Shown here: one piece after another, positions 23,931 through 32,282 of the stretch | Position numbering within the stretch: position 1 is the stretch's first letter | Layout: every line of letters starts with the position of its first letter | From: Comamonadaceae bacterium | GTDB lineage: Bacteria; Pseudomonadota; Gammaproteobacteria; Burkholderiales; Burkholderiaceae_C | Length of the DNA stretch: 42,614 nt | NCBI GenBank assembly: GCA_030528485.1 | Contig: JAUMYU010000013.1 | Coordinates: 1 to 42,614 of the forward strand | Direction: 5' to 3' | Notes under the pieces: model-generated | Databases searched by the model: none | Seen by the model: only the letters and a program-made list of their open reading frames with translations | What the model was told of the DNA's origin: nothing | Made by a program: the position numbers and the translations under genes

Positions 23931-26398
23931 TGCCAAAGGCCCAGGCGCTCGCCCGCTCGCATGCCCTGCTTGCCGGGGCGCTGGTGGCCGCTGTACTGGG
24001 CAGCGCCCCAAGCGCCTCTTGCGCACCCACCCTGCCCGGCTTTGCCCAGGTGCGCGCAGACTTTCACGGCTCAGAGACCTGGCTGCTCGATCGCCAGGGC
24101 CAGCGCATCCAGCGCGTACGCACCGATTTCCAGGCCCGGCGCGGCGACTGGACTGCCCTGGAGGACATCTCCCCTGCCCTGCTGCACGCCATCTTGCTCA
24201 CCGAGGACAAACGCTTTTACGAACACAGCGGTGTGGATTGGGCCGCCGTCGGCTCCGCCGCCTGGGGCAACTTGTGGAACGAGCGCACCCGTGGCGCCTC
24301 CACCATCACCATGCAACTGGCGGGCCTGCTCAACGCCGAGCTGCGCGCCCGCACAGGCGGGCGCACCTGGCGGCAAAAATGGCGTCAGCTCTGGAGCGCG
24401 CGCGATTTGGAGGCGCACTGGAGCAAGGCCGAAATCCTGGAGGCCTACGTCAACCTCGCCCCCTTTCGCGGCGAGCTGATCGGTATCGACAGCCTGGCGC
24501 GCAACACCTTCGGCAAAGCCCCCAATGGGCTGGATGCGCGCGAAGCCGCCCTCACCGCCGCCCTGCTGCGCGCACCCAATGCCCCTGCAGCCCGGGTGGC
24601 CGAGCGCGCCTGCCTCATCCTCGCCCAGGCCCAATCGCCCTGGGGGCAAGATTGCCGTGCCCTGCGGCTTTACACCGAAGCCGCGCTCAGCCGCCCCGCC
24701 CAGCGCGCCGCCAGCGGCGACGCCCCGCACTTCGCCCGCTACGCCATGCGTGGGGCCGTACAGCCGCAACCCGCCCAGCCTGCCGAGCCGGCTGCCCCCC
24801 ACAATCACACCGCACCAGCCAACGCCGCCCGCGCGCGCGAAGTGCGTGCAGTGCGCGAAATCCCCAGCAGCCTCGACAGCCGCCTGCAACGCCACGCCGC
24901 CCAGGCGCTGCAACAGCAGGTACAAGCCCTGGCCCGGCACAACGTGCACGACGGCGCCGCGCTCGTGCTCGACAACGCCAGCGGCGAAGTGCTGGCCTGG
25001 GTCGGAACCTCGGGCCTGAGCCGCTCGCCCGAGGTGGACGCCGTGCTCGGCCTGCGCCAACCCGGCTCCACCCTCAAACCCTTTCTCTACGCCCAGGCCA
25101 TTGCGCAAAAACGCCTCACTGCCGCCTCGCTGCTGGAGGATTCGCCCACGCGCATCCCCACCGCCTTCGGCCTGTACGCGCCCGAGAATTACGACCAAAG
25201 CTACAAAGGCTGGGTTTCCGTGCGCCAGGCCCTGGGCAGCTCGCTCAACATCCCCGCCGTGCGTGCGCTGCGCATGGTTTCGCCCGAATCCTTTGCCCAA
25301 CTGCTGCGCGCGCTGGAATTGAACCTGCCCGAACCAGCAGGCTATTACGGCTATGCCCTGGCCCTGGGCGGCGTGGACGCCAATCTGCTGCAACTGACCA
25401 ACGCCTACCGCACCCTGGCCAACGGCGGCCTGCACAGCCCCATCCGCACCCAGGTGCAGCCCCCGCCCGCAACTCTGCCCGCAACAATGCAAGCGGCCAA
25501 CGCCGCCCTGCCCGTTGCATCACCCACCACATCGCCCGACGGCCACCGCGTGCTCGATGCGCCCGTGGCCTACATCGTCGGCGACATCCTCTCCGACCGG
25601 CACGCACGGCTGCTCACCTTCGGCACCGACAGCGCCCTGGCCACGCGCTTTTGGAGCGCCGTCAAAACCGGCACCAGCCAGGACATGCGCGACAACTGGG
25701 CCATCGGCTACACGCCGCACTTCACCATTGGCGTGTGGGTCGGCAACGCCGACGGCTCGCCCATGCACAACGTCAGCGGCATTGCGGGCGCAGCCCCCGT
25801 CTGGGCCAGCATCGCCGCCTTCGCCCACCGCCTGCGCCCCGGCAAGCGCCCCGCTCCTCCGCCAGATCTGGTGCGCCTGCGCGTGCGCTACCTGGCTGAA
25901 AACACCGGCGGGGGCGCCAGCGAGAACGACCGCCCCAGCGCCGCCCCCGCCCCCTTGCTGGAAGCCGAACGCGATGAATGGTTTTTGCCCGGCACCGAGC
26001 AAGCCCAAATCACCCTGCGCCGCGCCCCGGCGCCCGCACTGGCTGCGCCCTCCGGCACTGGCGCTGGGGGGCGCGATCCAACTCCGGCCCGGCCCGACGC
26101 GCGCATCCTGGAGCCTGCCGACGGCACCATCCTCGCCCTCGACCCCGACATTCCCCCCGCCAACCAGATGCTGCGCATTGCCAGCAACCACCCCGCCCCC
26201 AGTTGGTGGCTTAACGGCCAGCGCGTCAGCGGCTTGCAGCCAGGCCATCGCCACTGGTACTGGCCGCCCGCGCCAGGACGCCACACCATCGAACTGCGCA
26301 GCGCCAGCGGCCAGCGCGTAATCGACCGCGTGCGCATTGAAGTGCGCGGCGCCAGCCTCAAGTCCGGAAATTCAATATACCAATCAAAAGAAAATTGA
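23930..26398 (+). CDS. pbpC: Penicillin-binding protein 1C
   Basis: 822-aa bifunctional class A PBP. N-terminal signal anchor (LLAGALVAAVLGSAPSASCA); GT51 transglycosylase with LTEDKRFYEHSGVD near residue 90, RGASTITMQLAGLL and GRTWRQKWRQ. The transpeptidase has the serine in PGSTLKPFLY (near 380), SSLNIPAV and KTGTSQDM (near 578). A C-terminal BiPBP_C domain ends near residue 810. It starts on the last base of the pilS stop. The final residues (SIYQSKEN) and the TGA are encoded by the left arm of a hairpin repeat, so the natural C-terminus was probably altered. A partner alpha-2-macroglobulin gene, common beside pbpC, is absent. Confidence 0.93.
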   Translation: MPKAQALARSHALLAGALVAAVLGSAPSASCAPTLPGFAQVRADFHGSETWLLDRQGQRIQRVRTDFQARRGDWTALEDISPALLHAILLTEDKRFYEHSGVDWAAVGSAAWGNLWNERTRGASTITMQLAGLLNAELRARTGGRTWRQKWRQLWSARDLEAHWSKAEILEAYVNLAPFRGELIGIDSLARNTFGKAPNGLDAREAALTAALLRAPNAPAARVAERACLILAQAQSPWGQDCRALRLYTEAALSRPAQRAASGDAPHFARYAMRGAVQPQPAQPAEPAAPHNHTAPANAARAREVRAVREIPSSLDSRLQRHAAQALQQQVQALARHNVHDGAALVLDNASGEVLAWVGTSGLSRSPEVDAVLGLRQPGSTLKPFLYAQAIAQKRLTAASLLEDSPTRIPTAFGLYAPENYDQSYKGWVSVRQALGSSLNIPAVRALRMVSPESFAQLLRALELNLPEPAGYYGYALALGGVDANLLQLTNAYRTLANGGLHSPIRTQVQPPPATLPATMQAANAALPVASPTTSPDGHRVLDAPVAYIVGDILSDRHARLLTFGTDSALATRFWSAVKTGTSQDMRDNWAIGYTPHFTIGVWVGNADGSPMHNVSGIAGAAPVWASIAAFAHRLRPGKRPAPPPDLVRLRVRYLAENTGGGASENDRPSAAPAPLLEAERDEWFLPGTEQAQITLRRAPAPALAAPSGTGAGGRDPTPARPDARILEPADGTILALDPDIPPANQMLRIASNHPAPSWWLNGQRVSGLQPGHRHWYWPPAPGRHTIELRSASGQRVIDRVRIEVRGASLKSGNSIYQSKEN

Positions 26399-26453
26399 CT
26401 TTATATGCAACATGCCATAGAAGGGTGATTTTATTTCTTATTGATTTGTAAAA
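26370..26453. repeat. Dispersed AT-rich hairpin repeat, copy 5
   Basis: Left arm AATCAAAAGAAAAT (26382-26395), core GCAACATGCCATAGAAGGG, right arm ATTTCTTATTGATTTGTAAA. It lies between the convergent pbpC and queG. Its left arm overlaps the end of the pbpC reading frame and supplies the stop codon. Confidence 0.75.
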
Positions 26454-26465
26454 TGCATGTATCAT

Positions 26466-27686
26466 CTACCCCGAAACGCCTGTCGCTCGCCCTTCTCCGC
26501 TTGGGCGATCAGGCGCCGCCAGCGCCCAGGCGATGTGCTCTTGCACCAGTGCTGAAGTGGCCGCATCCGCTTGCCACTGGGTCAGCGCCTGGCGCACTTG
26601 CCGCGCCAACGCGGGCAGCAGCTCTGCGCTGCGCAGCGCATTGCCGCTGACCACGGCCAGGTTGCGTTGCCAGCGCTCGTAGCCAATGCGGCGAATGGGG
26701 CCGCCTTCGGTGCGCTGGAGGAACTCCTGCTCGCTCCAGCGCAAAAAATCGAGCAACCCGCTCTGCGTCAGCGCAGGCCGGGCGTCAAAGTCCGCCAGCG
26801 TGGCGGGCTGGGCAAACTTGTTCCAGGGGCAGGCGGTTTGGCAATCGTCACAGCCATACAGGCGTTGGCCGATCAGCGGGCGCAAATGTTCCGCAATGGG
26901 GCCGGGGTGCTCGATGGTCAGATAGGAGATGCAACGCCGCGCATCCACGTGGCCGGGTGCAACGATGGCATCCGTGGGGCAGGCCGCCATGCAGGCGTGG
27001 CAGGTGCCGCAATGGCCCGTCACAGGCGGCGTGGGCGGCAGCGCCACATCCAGAAAAATCTCCCCGAGAAAAAACATCGACCCCGCATCGCGCGAGAGCA
27101 GCAGGCTGTGCTTGCCGCGCCAGCCCAGGCCGCTGCGCTTGGCCAGCTCGGCTTCGAGCACCGGCGCCGAGTCGGTGAACACGCGGTGCCCCAGCGGCCC
27201 GATCTGCGCCTGAATGCGCTCGGCCAGCTTTTGCAAACGCGCACGCAACACTTTGTGGTAATCGCGCCCACGGGCATAGACGGAGACGATGGCTTCGCCC
27301 GGCTGCGTCAGGCGCGCGCGTTCGCGCCCGGCCCAGTTGGGCGGGGTATCGCGGGGCAGGTAATCCATGCGCGCGGTGACGATGCTGACCGTCCCCGGCA
27401 CCAGCTCGGCCGGGCGCGCGCGCTTGAGGCCGTGGCGGGCCATGTAATCCATCTCGCCATGAAAGCCCTGCGCCAGCCACGCCAGCAAGCCCGCTTCGGC
27501 ATCGCGCAAGTCCACGCCCGCCACGCCGATCTGGGAAAATCCCAGCTCCCGCGCCCACAGGCGTATTTGCGCCACCAGCGGCGCCCCAGCCAAGCTGGGC
27601 GGCGAGGCGGGCAGCGGCCCGCTCTCACTGCGCTGGCTGCGGCCCTCCTCGCCGAGGCGGCGGCTTGTTTGCTCGTGCTTTGTCAT
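26466..27686 (-). CDS. queG: Epoxyqueuosine reductase
   Basis: Last step of queuosine synthesis in tRNA: reduces epoxyqueuosine to queuosine with a cobalamin and two 4Fe-4S clusters. 406 aa. Visible: RELGFSQIGVAG near the start, SVYARGRDYHKVLR, and the ferredoxin-like clusters CGTCHACMAACPTDAI (near residue 225) and CDDCQTACPWNKF (near 278). The C-terminus has RIGYERWQRNLAVVSGNA (HEAT-like tail). Start ATG 27686 gives MTKHEQ; the frame further upstream is the shadow of tsaE. It is divergent from tsaE with 117 bases between. Confidence 0.93.
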   Translation of the reverse strand: MTKHEQTSRRLGEEGRSQRSESGPLPASPPSLAGAPLVAQIRLWARELGFSQIGVAGVDLRDAEAGLLAWLAQGFHGEMDYMARHGLKRARPAELVPGTVSIVTARMDYLPRDTPPNWAGRERARLTQPGEAIVSVYARGRDYHKVLRARLQKLAERIQAQIGPLGHRVFTDSAPVLEAELAKRSGLGWRGKHSLLLSRDAGSMFFLGEIFLDVALPPTPPVTGHCGTCHACMAACPTDAIVAPGHVDARRCISYLTIEHPGPIAEHLRPLIGQRLYGCDDCQTACPWNKFAQPATLADFDARPALTQSGLLDFLRWSEQEFLQRTEGGPIRRIGYERWQRNLAVVSGNALRSAELLPALARQVRQALTQWQADAATSALVQEHIAWALAAPDRPSGEGRATGVSG

Positions 27687-27803
27687 GCGCCGGCCATTGT
27701 AGGCAGGCGTGTTGCACGGTACAGGCACCGCGCCCCTCATTGCCCTGCGCTGCTCTCCACCATCCTTGCGCGCCCTGCTATCAGGCTGCGCCATCGAATT
27801 GCC

Positions 27804-28343
27804 ATGCCCCCCTCCCCAGCTATTTGTGAACACACCCTGTCGCTGCCCGATGAACTGGCCAGCGCCGATCTGGCCCGCCGCTTCGCCCAATTCCCGGCCT
27901 TGCTGGCCCAGGTGCGCATCGACCTTTACGGCACGCTGGGCGCTGGCAAAACCACCTGGGTGCGCCACTTGCTGCGCGCCTTGGGCGTGCAGGGGCGCAT
28001 CAAAAGCCCCACCTATGCACTGCTGGAGCCTTATGCCCTGCCCGATTGGCCGGGGGAAATCTTCCACTTTGACCTGTACCGTCTGGAGTCCGAAGAAGAA
28101 TGGCTGGCTTCGGGCTTGCAAGAAACCGCACAAAGCAGCGGCCTGCGGCTGATTGAGTGGCCGCAAAAAGCTGGCCCCGCGCTGGGCCAGCCCGATTTGG
28201 CATTGGAGTGGCACATCCCCGCTGGCGACGACGGCAGCGACGACGACGACAGCGGCAACGGCGAAGCCCGTCAGGTGCAGTTGAGAACATACACGAGCAC
28301 AGGCCGGGAACTGCTTGAAAATGTGCTGAAATGCGCCCCATGA
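27804..28343 (+). CDS. tsaE: tRNA t6A37 synthesis ATPase TsaE
   Basis: P-loop ATPase that works with TsaB and TsaD to make threonylcarbamoyladenosine at position 37 of ANN-decoding tRNAs. Walker A is GTLGAGKTTW (residues 43-52); KSPTYALLEPY, FHFDLYRLES and RLIEWPQKAG are the family signature segments. 179 aa, slightly long because of an acidic Asp/Gly/Ser stretch (DDGSDDDDSG) near the C-terminus. Start ATG 27804. It overlaps the amidase gene by four bases (ATGA at 28340), a common queG-tsaE-amiC arrangement. Confidence 0.93.
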   Translation: MPPSPAICEHTLSLPDELASADLARRFAQFPALLAQVRIDLYGTLGAGKTTWVRHLLRALGVQGRIKSPTYALLEPYALPDWPGEIFHFDLYRLESEEEWLASGLQETAQSSGLRLIEWPQKAGPALGQPDLALEWHIPAGDDGSDDDDSGNGEARQVQLRTYTSTGRELLENVLKCAP

Positions 28344-29977
28344 AGCCGATCTTGCCGCCCGCCGCCCCAACCGATTCCCCCCCAAAAGCCGCAACCCCCG
28401 CCAGCGCAATCGACCGCCGGGGGCTTTTGCGCGCTGGCACACTGCTGTGCCTGCTGGGAGTGCAGCATCTGGCGCAGGCGCAAAAGCATTCGCCGCGGAT
28501 GGAGCCGCTGCCTGAGCCGCAAAAGGGCACCAAGAAAAACGGAAGCAAAAACGGCGGCAAAGACGGCATTGTGGCCGTGCGCATCTGGCCCGCACCAGAG
28601 TATTCGCGCGTCACCATCGAATCGGACGAAAAGCTCCAGGCCAAACACGATTTCGCCGCCGACCAACCGCCGCGCCTGTACGTCGATTTCCAGAACATGC
28701 GCATGGGGCAGGAGCTGCGCAACATCGCCACCAAGGTGCAATCCGAAGACCCCAACATCGCAGGCATCCGCATCGGGCAGCACTCGCCCACGGTGGTGCG
28801 CATGGTCATTGACTTGAAGCAGCCCGTACGCCCGGAGGTTTTCACCCTCAAACCCGTGGCGCCTTATCGGCACCGGCTGGTGTTTGATTTGTATCCGCTT
28901 CACGCCGTCGATCCCATGGCCAAGCTGATTGAGGAGCGGCTGCAAACCATCGCCCAGGCGCCTGGCATGGAGGCATCGGTTCCCGAAGCACCACCCACCG
29001 TAGCGCCTCCTGCAACACCTCCTGTGGCGCCCCCCACCAGCAGCGGCGCTGACCCGCTGGGCGACTGGATCAACCGGCACAACGGCACAACGCCTGCCCC
29101 GCCGCTGCCACCACCACCCCAACAGCCCCCAGCGCGCCCGGTGCAACCGCCCAAGCCAGCGCCTGTCGTGCCGCCCAGCCCGCCGCCGCGCCCCGAGCCG
29201 CCTGCCCCGCCCATGACGCCCCGGGTCAGCCCGCGCGCCACGCGCCGCCAAACCGACCGCATCTACATCGTTGCGCTGGATCCCGGCCACGGCGGCGAAG
29301 ACCCCGGCGCCATCGGCCCGGCACGTGTGTATGAGAAAAACGTGGTGCTGGCCATTGCTTTGCAGGTGCGCGAACGCATCAACCGCACCCGTGTGGGCGG
29401 CGTACCGCTGCAAGCCTTCATGACGCGCGACCGGGATTTTTTCGTTCCCCTGGCCTCGCGGGTAGAGCGGGCGCGGCGCGTGCAATCCGATTTGTTCGTC
29501 AGCATCCACGCCGATGCCGCCCTCAACCCCAACGCCCGCGGCGCCAGCGTTTACGCCCTCAGCCGCCGAGGCGCCACCAGCACCATGGCGGGCTTTCTCG
29601 CAGAGCAGGAAAACCGCGCCGACTCCATCGGCGGCCTCAACATCCGCACGGCCGACCGCCACGTGCACAACACCTTGGCGGACATGAGCACCTCCGCCCA
29701 AATCCGCGACAGCCTGATGCTCGGCCAATACATGCGCGCCCAGTTGGGCCACGTCACCCGCGTGCGCGGCAGCAAGGTCGAGCAGGCCAACTTCGCCGTA
29801 CTGCGCAACCCCGACACCCCCAGCGTGCTGGTGGAAACCGGCTTTATCAGCAACCCCGAAGAAGAGCGCCTGCTGGCCTCCGCCGCCCACCAGGCCCGCT
29901 TGGCCGACGCCATTACCGCCGGCATCGTGCAGTACTTCCAGCAGCACCCGCCCTTGCCGCGCGTGCGCCGGGTGTAA
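28340..29977 (+). CDS. amiC: N-acetylmuramoyl-L-alanine amidase (AmiC type, Tat-exported)
   Basis: Periplasmic zinc amidase that cleaves the peptide from muramic acid during daughter-cell separation. About 545 aa. The N-terminus has a twin-arginine motif, DRRGLLRAG, before a hydrophobic stretch, so export by Tat is likely as for E. coli AmiA/AmiC. An AMIN domain follows (about 75-185), then a long proline-rich linker (about 200-305) and the Amidase_3 domain. Catalytic-site marks are ALDPGHGGEDPGA, YEKN, FVSIHADA and VETGFISN, holding the zinc ligands and the glutamate. An alternative ATG is at 28331. mutL, often next, is absent. Confidence 0.92.
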   Translation: MKPILPPAAPTDSPPKAATPASAIDRRGLLRAGTLLCLLGVQHLAQAQKHSPRMEPLPEPQKGTKKNGSKNGGKDGIVAVRIWPAPEYSRVTIESDEKLQAKHDFAADQPPRLYVDFQNMRMGQELRNIATKVQSEDPNIAGIRIGQHSPTVVRMVIDLKQPVRPEVFTLKPVAPYRHRLVFDLYPLHAVDPMAKLIEERLQTIAQAPGMEASVPEAPPTVAPPATPPVAPPTSSGADPLGDWINRHNGTTPAPPLPPPPQQPPARPVQPPKPAPVVPPSPPPRPEPPAPPMTPRVSPRATRRQTDRIYIVALDPGHGGEDPGAIGPARVYEKNVVLAIALQVRERINRTRVGGVPLQAFMTRDRDFFVPLASRVERARRVQSDLFVSIHADAALNPNARGASVYALSRRGATSTMAGFLAEQENRADSIGGLNIRTADRHVHNTLADMSTSAQIRDSLMLGQYMRAQLGHVTRVRGSKVEQANFAVLRNPDTPSVLVETGFISNPEEERLLASAAHQARLADAITAGIVQYFQQHPPLPRVRRV

Positions 29978-30086
29978 GCGGCCTGTTCAAGGCCGCCGCT
30001 GCATTGCGGGATTACCCCATGCAACACACCGTAGAATGCGCAGCTTTTGCGTTGAGCCAACGCCCTCACTCCTTAAAACCTGAAAC

Positions 30087-31388
30087 ATGGCATTGATCGT
30101 CCATAAATACGGTGGCACCTCCATGGGCACCACCGAGCGCATTCGCAACGTCGCCAAGCGTGTAGCCAAATGGGTCCGGGCCGGCCACCAGGTCGTGGTA
30201 GTTCCCAGTGCCATGAGCGGCGAGACCAACCGCCTGCTCGCTCTGGCTGCCGAACTCGAACCTGCCGAGCGCAGCACCGCCACGCGCCGCGAGCTGGACG
30301 CGCTGGCCGCCACCGGCGAACAAGCCTCCTCGGCCCTGCTGGCCATTGCCTTGCAAGCCGAAGGGCAGCCCGCCATCAGCCTTACCGGCTGGCAAGTGCC
30401 CGTGCGCACCGACAGCTCCTACATGAAGGCGCGCATTGAATCCATCGATGGCCAGCGCATTCACCAGGAACTGGCCGCAGGCCGCGTCGTCATCGTCACC
30501 GGCTTTCAAGGCATTGATGAACAAGGCCATATCACCACGCTTGGGCGTGGCGGCTCGGATACCTCCGCCGTAGCCATCGCTGCGGCCATCCAGGCCGATG
30601 AATGCCTGATCTACACCGATGTGGACGGCGTTTACACCACTGACCCGCGCGTAGTCCCCAACGCCCAGCGCCTGAAAACCATCAGCTTTGAGGAAATGCT
30701 CGAACTCGCCAGCCTGGGCTCCAAAGTCTTGCAAATCCGCTCCGTCGAGTTTGCTGGCAAATACCGCGTCCCCTTGCGCGTGCTCTCCAGCTTCACCCCC
30801 TGGGATATCGACCTGGCCGAAGAAGCGCGCTCAGGCACACTCATCACTTTCGAGGAAGACGAAAAAATGGAAAAAGCAGTCGTTTCAGGCATCGCCTTCA
30901 CGCGCGACGAGGCCAAGATTTCCGTGCTGGGCGTGCCCGACACCCCCGGCATTGCCTACACCATCCTGGGCCCCGTGGCCGACGCCAATATCGATGTGGA
31001 CGTCATCATCCAGAACCTGAGCAAAGAAGGCAAAACCGACTTCAGCTTCACCGTCAGCCGCGCCGATTACGACCGCGTGGTGAAGGTCATCAACGAAACC
31101 GTCTTGCCCAAACTCGGCGAAGGCGCCAGCCTCAGCAGCAACACCCAAATCAGCAAGGTCAGCATCGTGGGTATCGGCATGAAAAGCCATGCAGGCGTTG
31201 CCAGCACCATGTTCCATACCCTCAGCAAAGAGGGCATCAACATCCAGATGATCTCCACCTCCGAAATCAAAACCTCCGTGGTGATTGACGAGAAGTACGT
31301 GGAACTGGCCGTGCGCAGCCTGCACACCGCCTTTGGGCTGGACGGCCAATCGCACATCGAAGTGCCCAAACGCAACGACGAAAAATAA
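30087..31388 (+). CDS. lysC: Aspartate kinase
   Basis: First step of the aspartate pathway to lysine, methionine and threonine: phosphorylates aspartate. 433 aa. N-terminal kinase domain with HKYGGTSMG (residues 6-14), [30 protein letters not shown] and [13 protein letters not shown]. The C-terminal regulatory half has two ACT domains ([15 protein letters not shown] and [17 protein letters not shown]), where lysine and threonine usually bind to inhibit the enzyme. Start ATG 30087. A TAGAAT lies at 30032-30037 and may be the -10 of its promoter. tRNA-Ser follows 53 bases after the stop. Confidence 0.96.
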   Translation: MALIVHKYGGTSMGTTERIRNVAKRVAKWVRAGHQVVVVPSAMSGETNRLLALAAELEPAERSTATRRELDALAATGEQASSALLAIALQAEGQPAISLTGWQVPVRTDSSYMKARIESIDGQRIHQELAAGRVVIVTGFQGIDEQGHITTLGRGGSDTSAVAIAAAIQADECLIYTDVDGVYTTDPRVVPNAQRLKTISFEEMLELASLGSKVLQIRSVEFAGKYRVPLRVLSSFTPWDIDLAEEARSGTLITFEEDEKMEKAVVSGIAFTRDEAKISVLGVPDTPGIAYTILGPVADANIDVDVIIQNLSKEGKTDFSFTVSRADYDRVVKVINETVLPKLGEGASLSSNTQISKVSIVGIGMKSHAGVASTMFHTLSKEGINIQMISTSEIKTSVVIDEKYVELAVRSLHTAFGLDGQSHIEVPKRNDEK

Positions 31389-31441
31389 GCCCGTTTTCGA
31401 AAGAACCGCTGCAAATTCATGCATAATGGCGGGCTTGCAAC

Positions 31442-31534
31442 GGAGACGTGACCGAGAGGCCGAAGGTGCTCCCCTGCTAAGGGAGTATGCGGTGATGAGC
31501 TGCATCGAGGGTTCGAATCCCTCCGTCTCCGCCA
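31442..31534 (+). tRNA. tRNA-Ser(GCU)
   Basis: Acceptor GGAGACG (31442-31448) pairs with CGTCTCC (31524-31530), followed by G and an encoded CCA. The anticodon stem CTCCC/GGGAG encloses CTGCTAA, with anticodon GCT at 31476-31478, which reads AGC/AGU serine codons. The long variable arm and GTTCGAATC T-loop are typical of class II serine tRNA. CATAAT at 31422-31427 is a possible -10, followed by a G/C-rich discriminator as in stringently controlled genes. Confidence 0.97.
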
Positions 31535-31540
31535 GATCAA

Positions 31541-31574
31541 AAGCCTAAGCAGTCAAGCTGCTTAGGCTTTTTTT
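31541..31574 (+). terminator. Strong Rho-independent terminator after tRNA-Ser
   Basis: AAGCCTAAGCAG and CTGCTTAGGCTT form a perfect 12-base-pair stem with loop TCAAG, followed by a run of T. It ends lysC/tRNA transcription before the convergent regulator gene. Confidence 0.95.
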
Positions 31575-31636
31575 CTTGCCTGCCTTCCTCATGCAAGACA
31601 CTCGAAGACAGGCGAAAGCCCCCACCGACGAAAACT

Positions 31637-32209
31637 TCAAGCATTTCGCTGCGTTGAGATCAGCAGCATGATGTGGGCTTGCTCGTCGCCGATATTGCGA
31701 AAGCCGTGGGGCACGTCGGCGCGCAACGTGGCCGTATCGCCAGCGCCGAGGGTGAAGGATTCCTCCGCCATGTGGATTCGCACTTGCCCCGCAATGATGT
31801 GAAAAACCTCCCGCGTGCCGCTGGGATGGGGGGCGAAGTGGCTGCTTTGCGCGCCGGGCGGCAGGGTGTAGACCACCCATTCCATGCCCGGTGCGGGGCG
31901 TGCGAGGGCCAGGCGCTGCACGCCTGAGGCTGGATCGGTGTAGCGAGCGACATCGGCAGCGCGGGTGATGCGCGCCGTCTCCTGCACGACCAGTTCCGCC
32001 AGATCACAACCCAAGGCCTGGGCAATCGCCAGGCCGTAATTCAGGCTGGTGCCCAGTTCATCGCGCTCAATGCGCGAGAGCGCGCTGCGGGAAATGCCCG
32101 TGGCCTGTGCCAGTTGTTCCAAAGTAATGCCCATCTGGGCGCGCCGCGCGCGCACGGCCGCGCCAAAGGCTGCGTCGCGGCGGGGAAGATCGTCGGATGG
32201 AGTGCGCAT
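31637..32209 (-). CDS. XRE-family regulator with C-terminal cupin
   Basis: 190-aa DNA-binding protein. The helix-turn-helix is in VRARRAQMGITLEQLAQATGISRSALSRIERDELGTS (about 18-55). A cupin domain follows at about 105-185, with the metal- or ligand-site pattern SSHFAPHPSGTREVFHIIAGQ. XRE-cupin regulators sense a small molecule in the cupin and control transport or catabolic genes. It is divergent from the lactate-permease-type gene and shares with it a 73-base gap containing the palindrome ATTTGCAAAT. The simplest reading is local control of the permease and of itself. The ligand cannot be predicted. Confidence 0.9.
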   Translation of the reverse strand: MRTPSDDLPRRDAAFGAAVRARRAQMGITLEQLAQATGISRSALSRIERDELGTSLNYGLAIAQALGCDLAELVVQETARITRAADVARYTDPASGVQRLALARPAPGMEWVVYTLPPGAQSSHFAPHPSGTREVFHIIAGQVRIHMAEESFTLGAGDTATLRADVPHGFRNIGDEQAHIMLLISTQRNA

Positions 32210-32238
32210 AAGGGTTTATTCGGCCCTTAAATTCCTCT

Positions 32239-32260
32239 ATTCGCAATAAAATTTGCAAAT
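32239..32260. promoter_or_regulatory. Probable operator of the XRE-cupin regulator
   Basis: Perfect palindrome ATTTGCAAAT at 32251-32260 with a related ATTCGCAAT at 32239-32247, in the gap between the divergent regulator and permease. A TAAAAT (32247-32252) that could be the permease -10 overlaps the palindrome. The same palindrome is found at the mmsA promoter. Confidence 0.6.
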
Positions 32261-32282
32261 CAGGGAATTCAGGGGATTCATC

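Noticed and set aside
27687-27803. Small gene or RNA between queG and tsaE
   Set aside because: Ordinary divergent promoter gap; no open frame with a ribosome site and no stable hairpin found.
29978-30086. Lysine riboswitch before lysC
   Set aside because: The gap is only 109 bases with no multi-stem structure; only a possible -10 box is seen.
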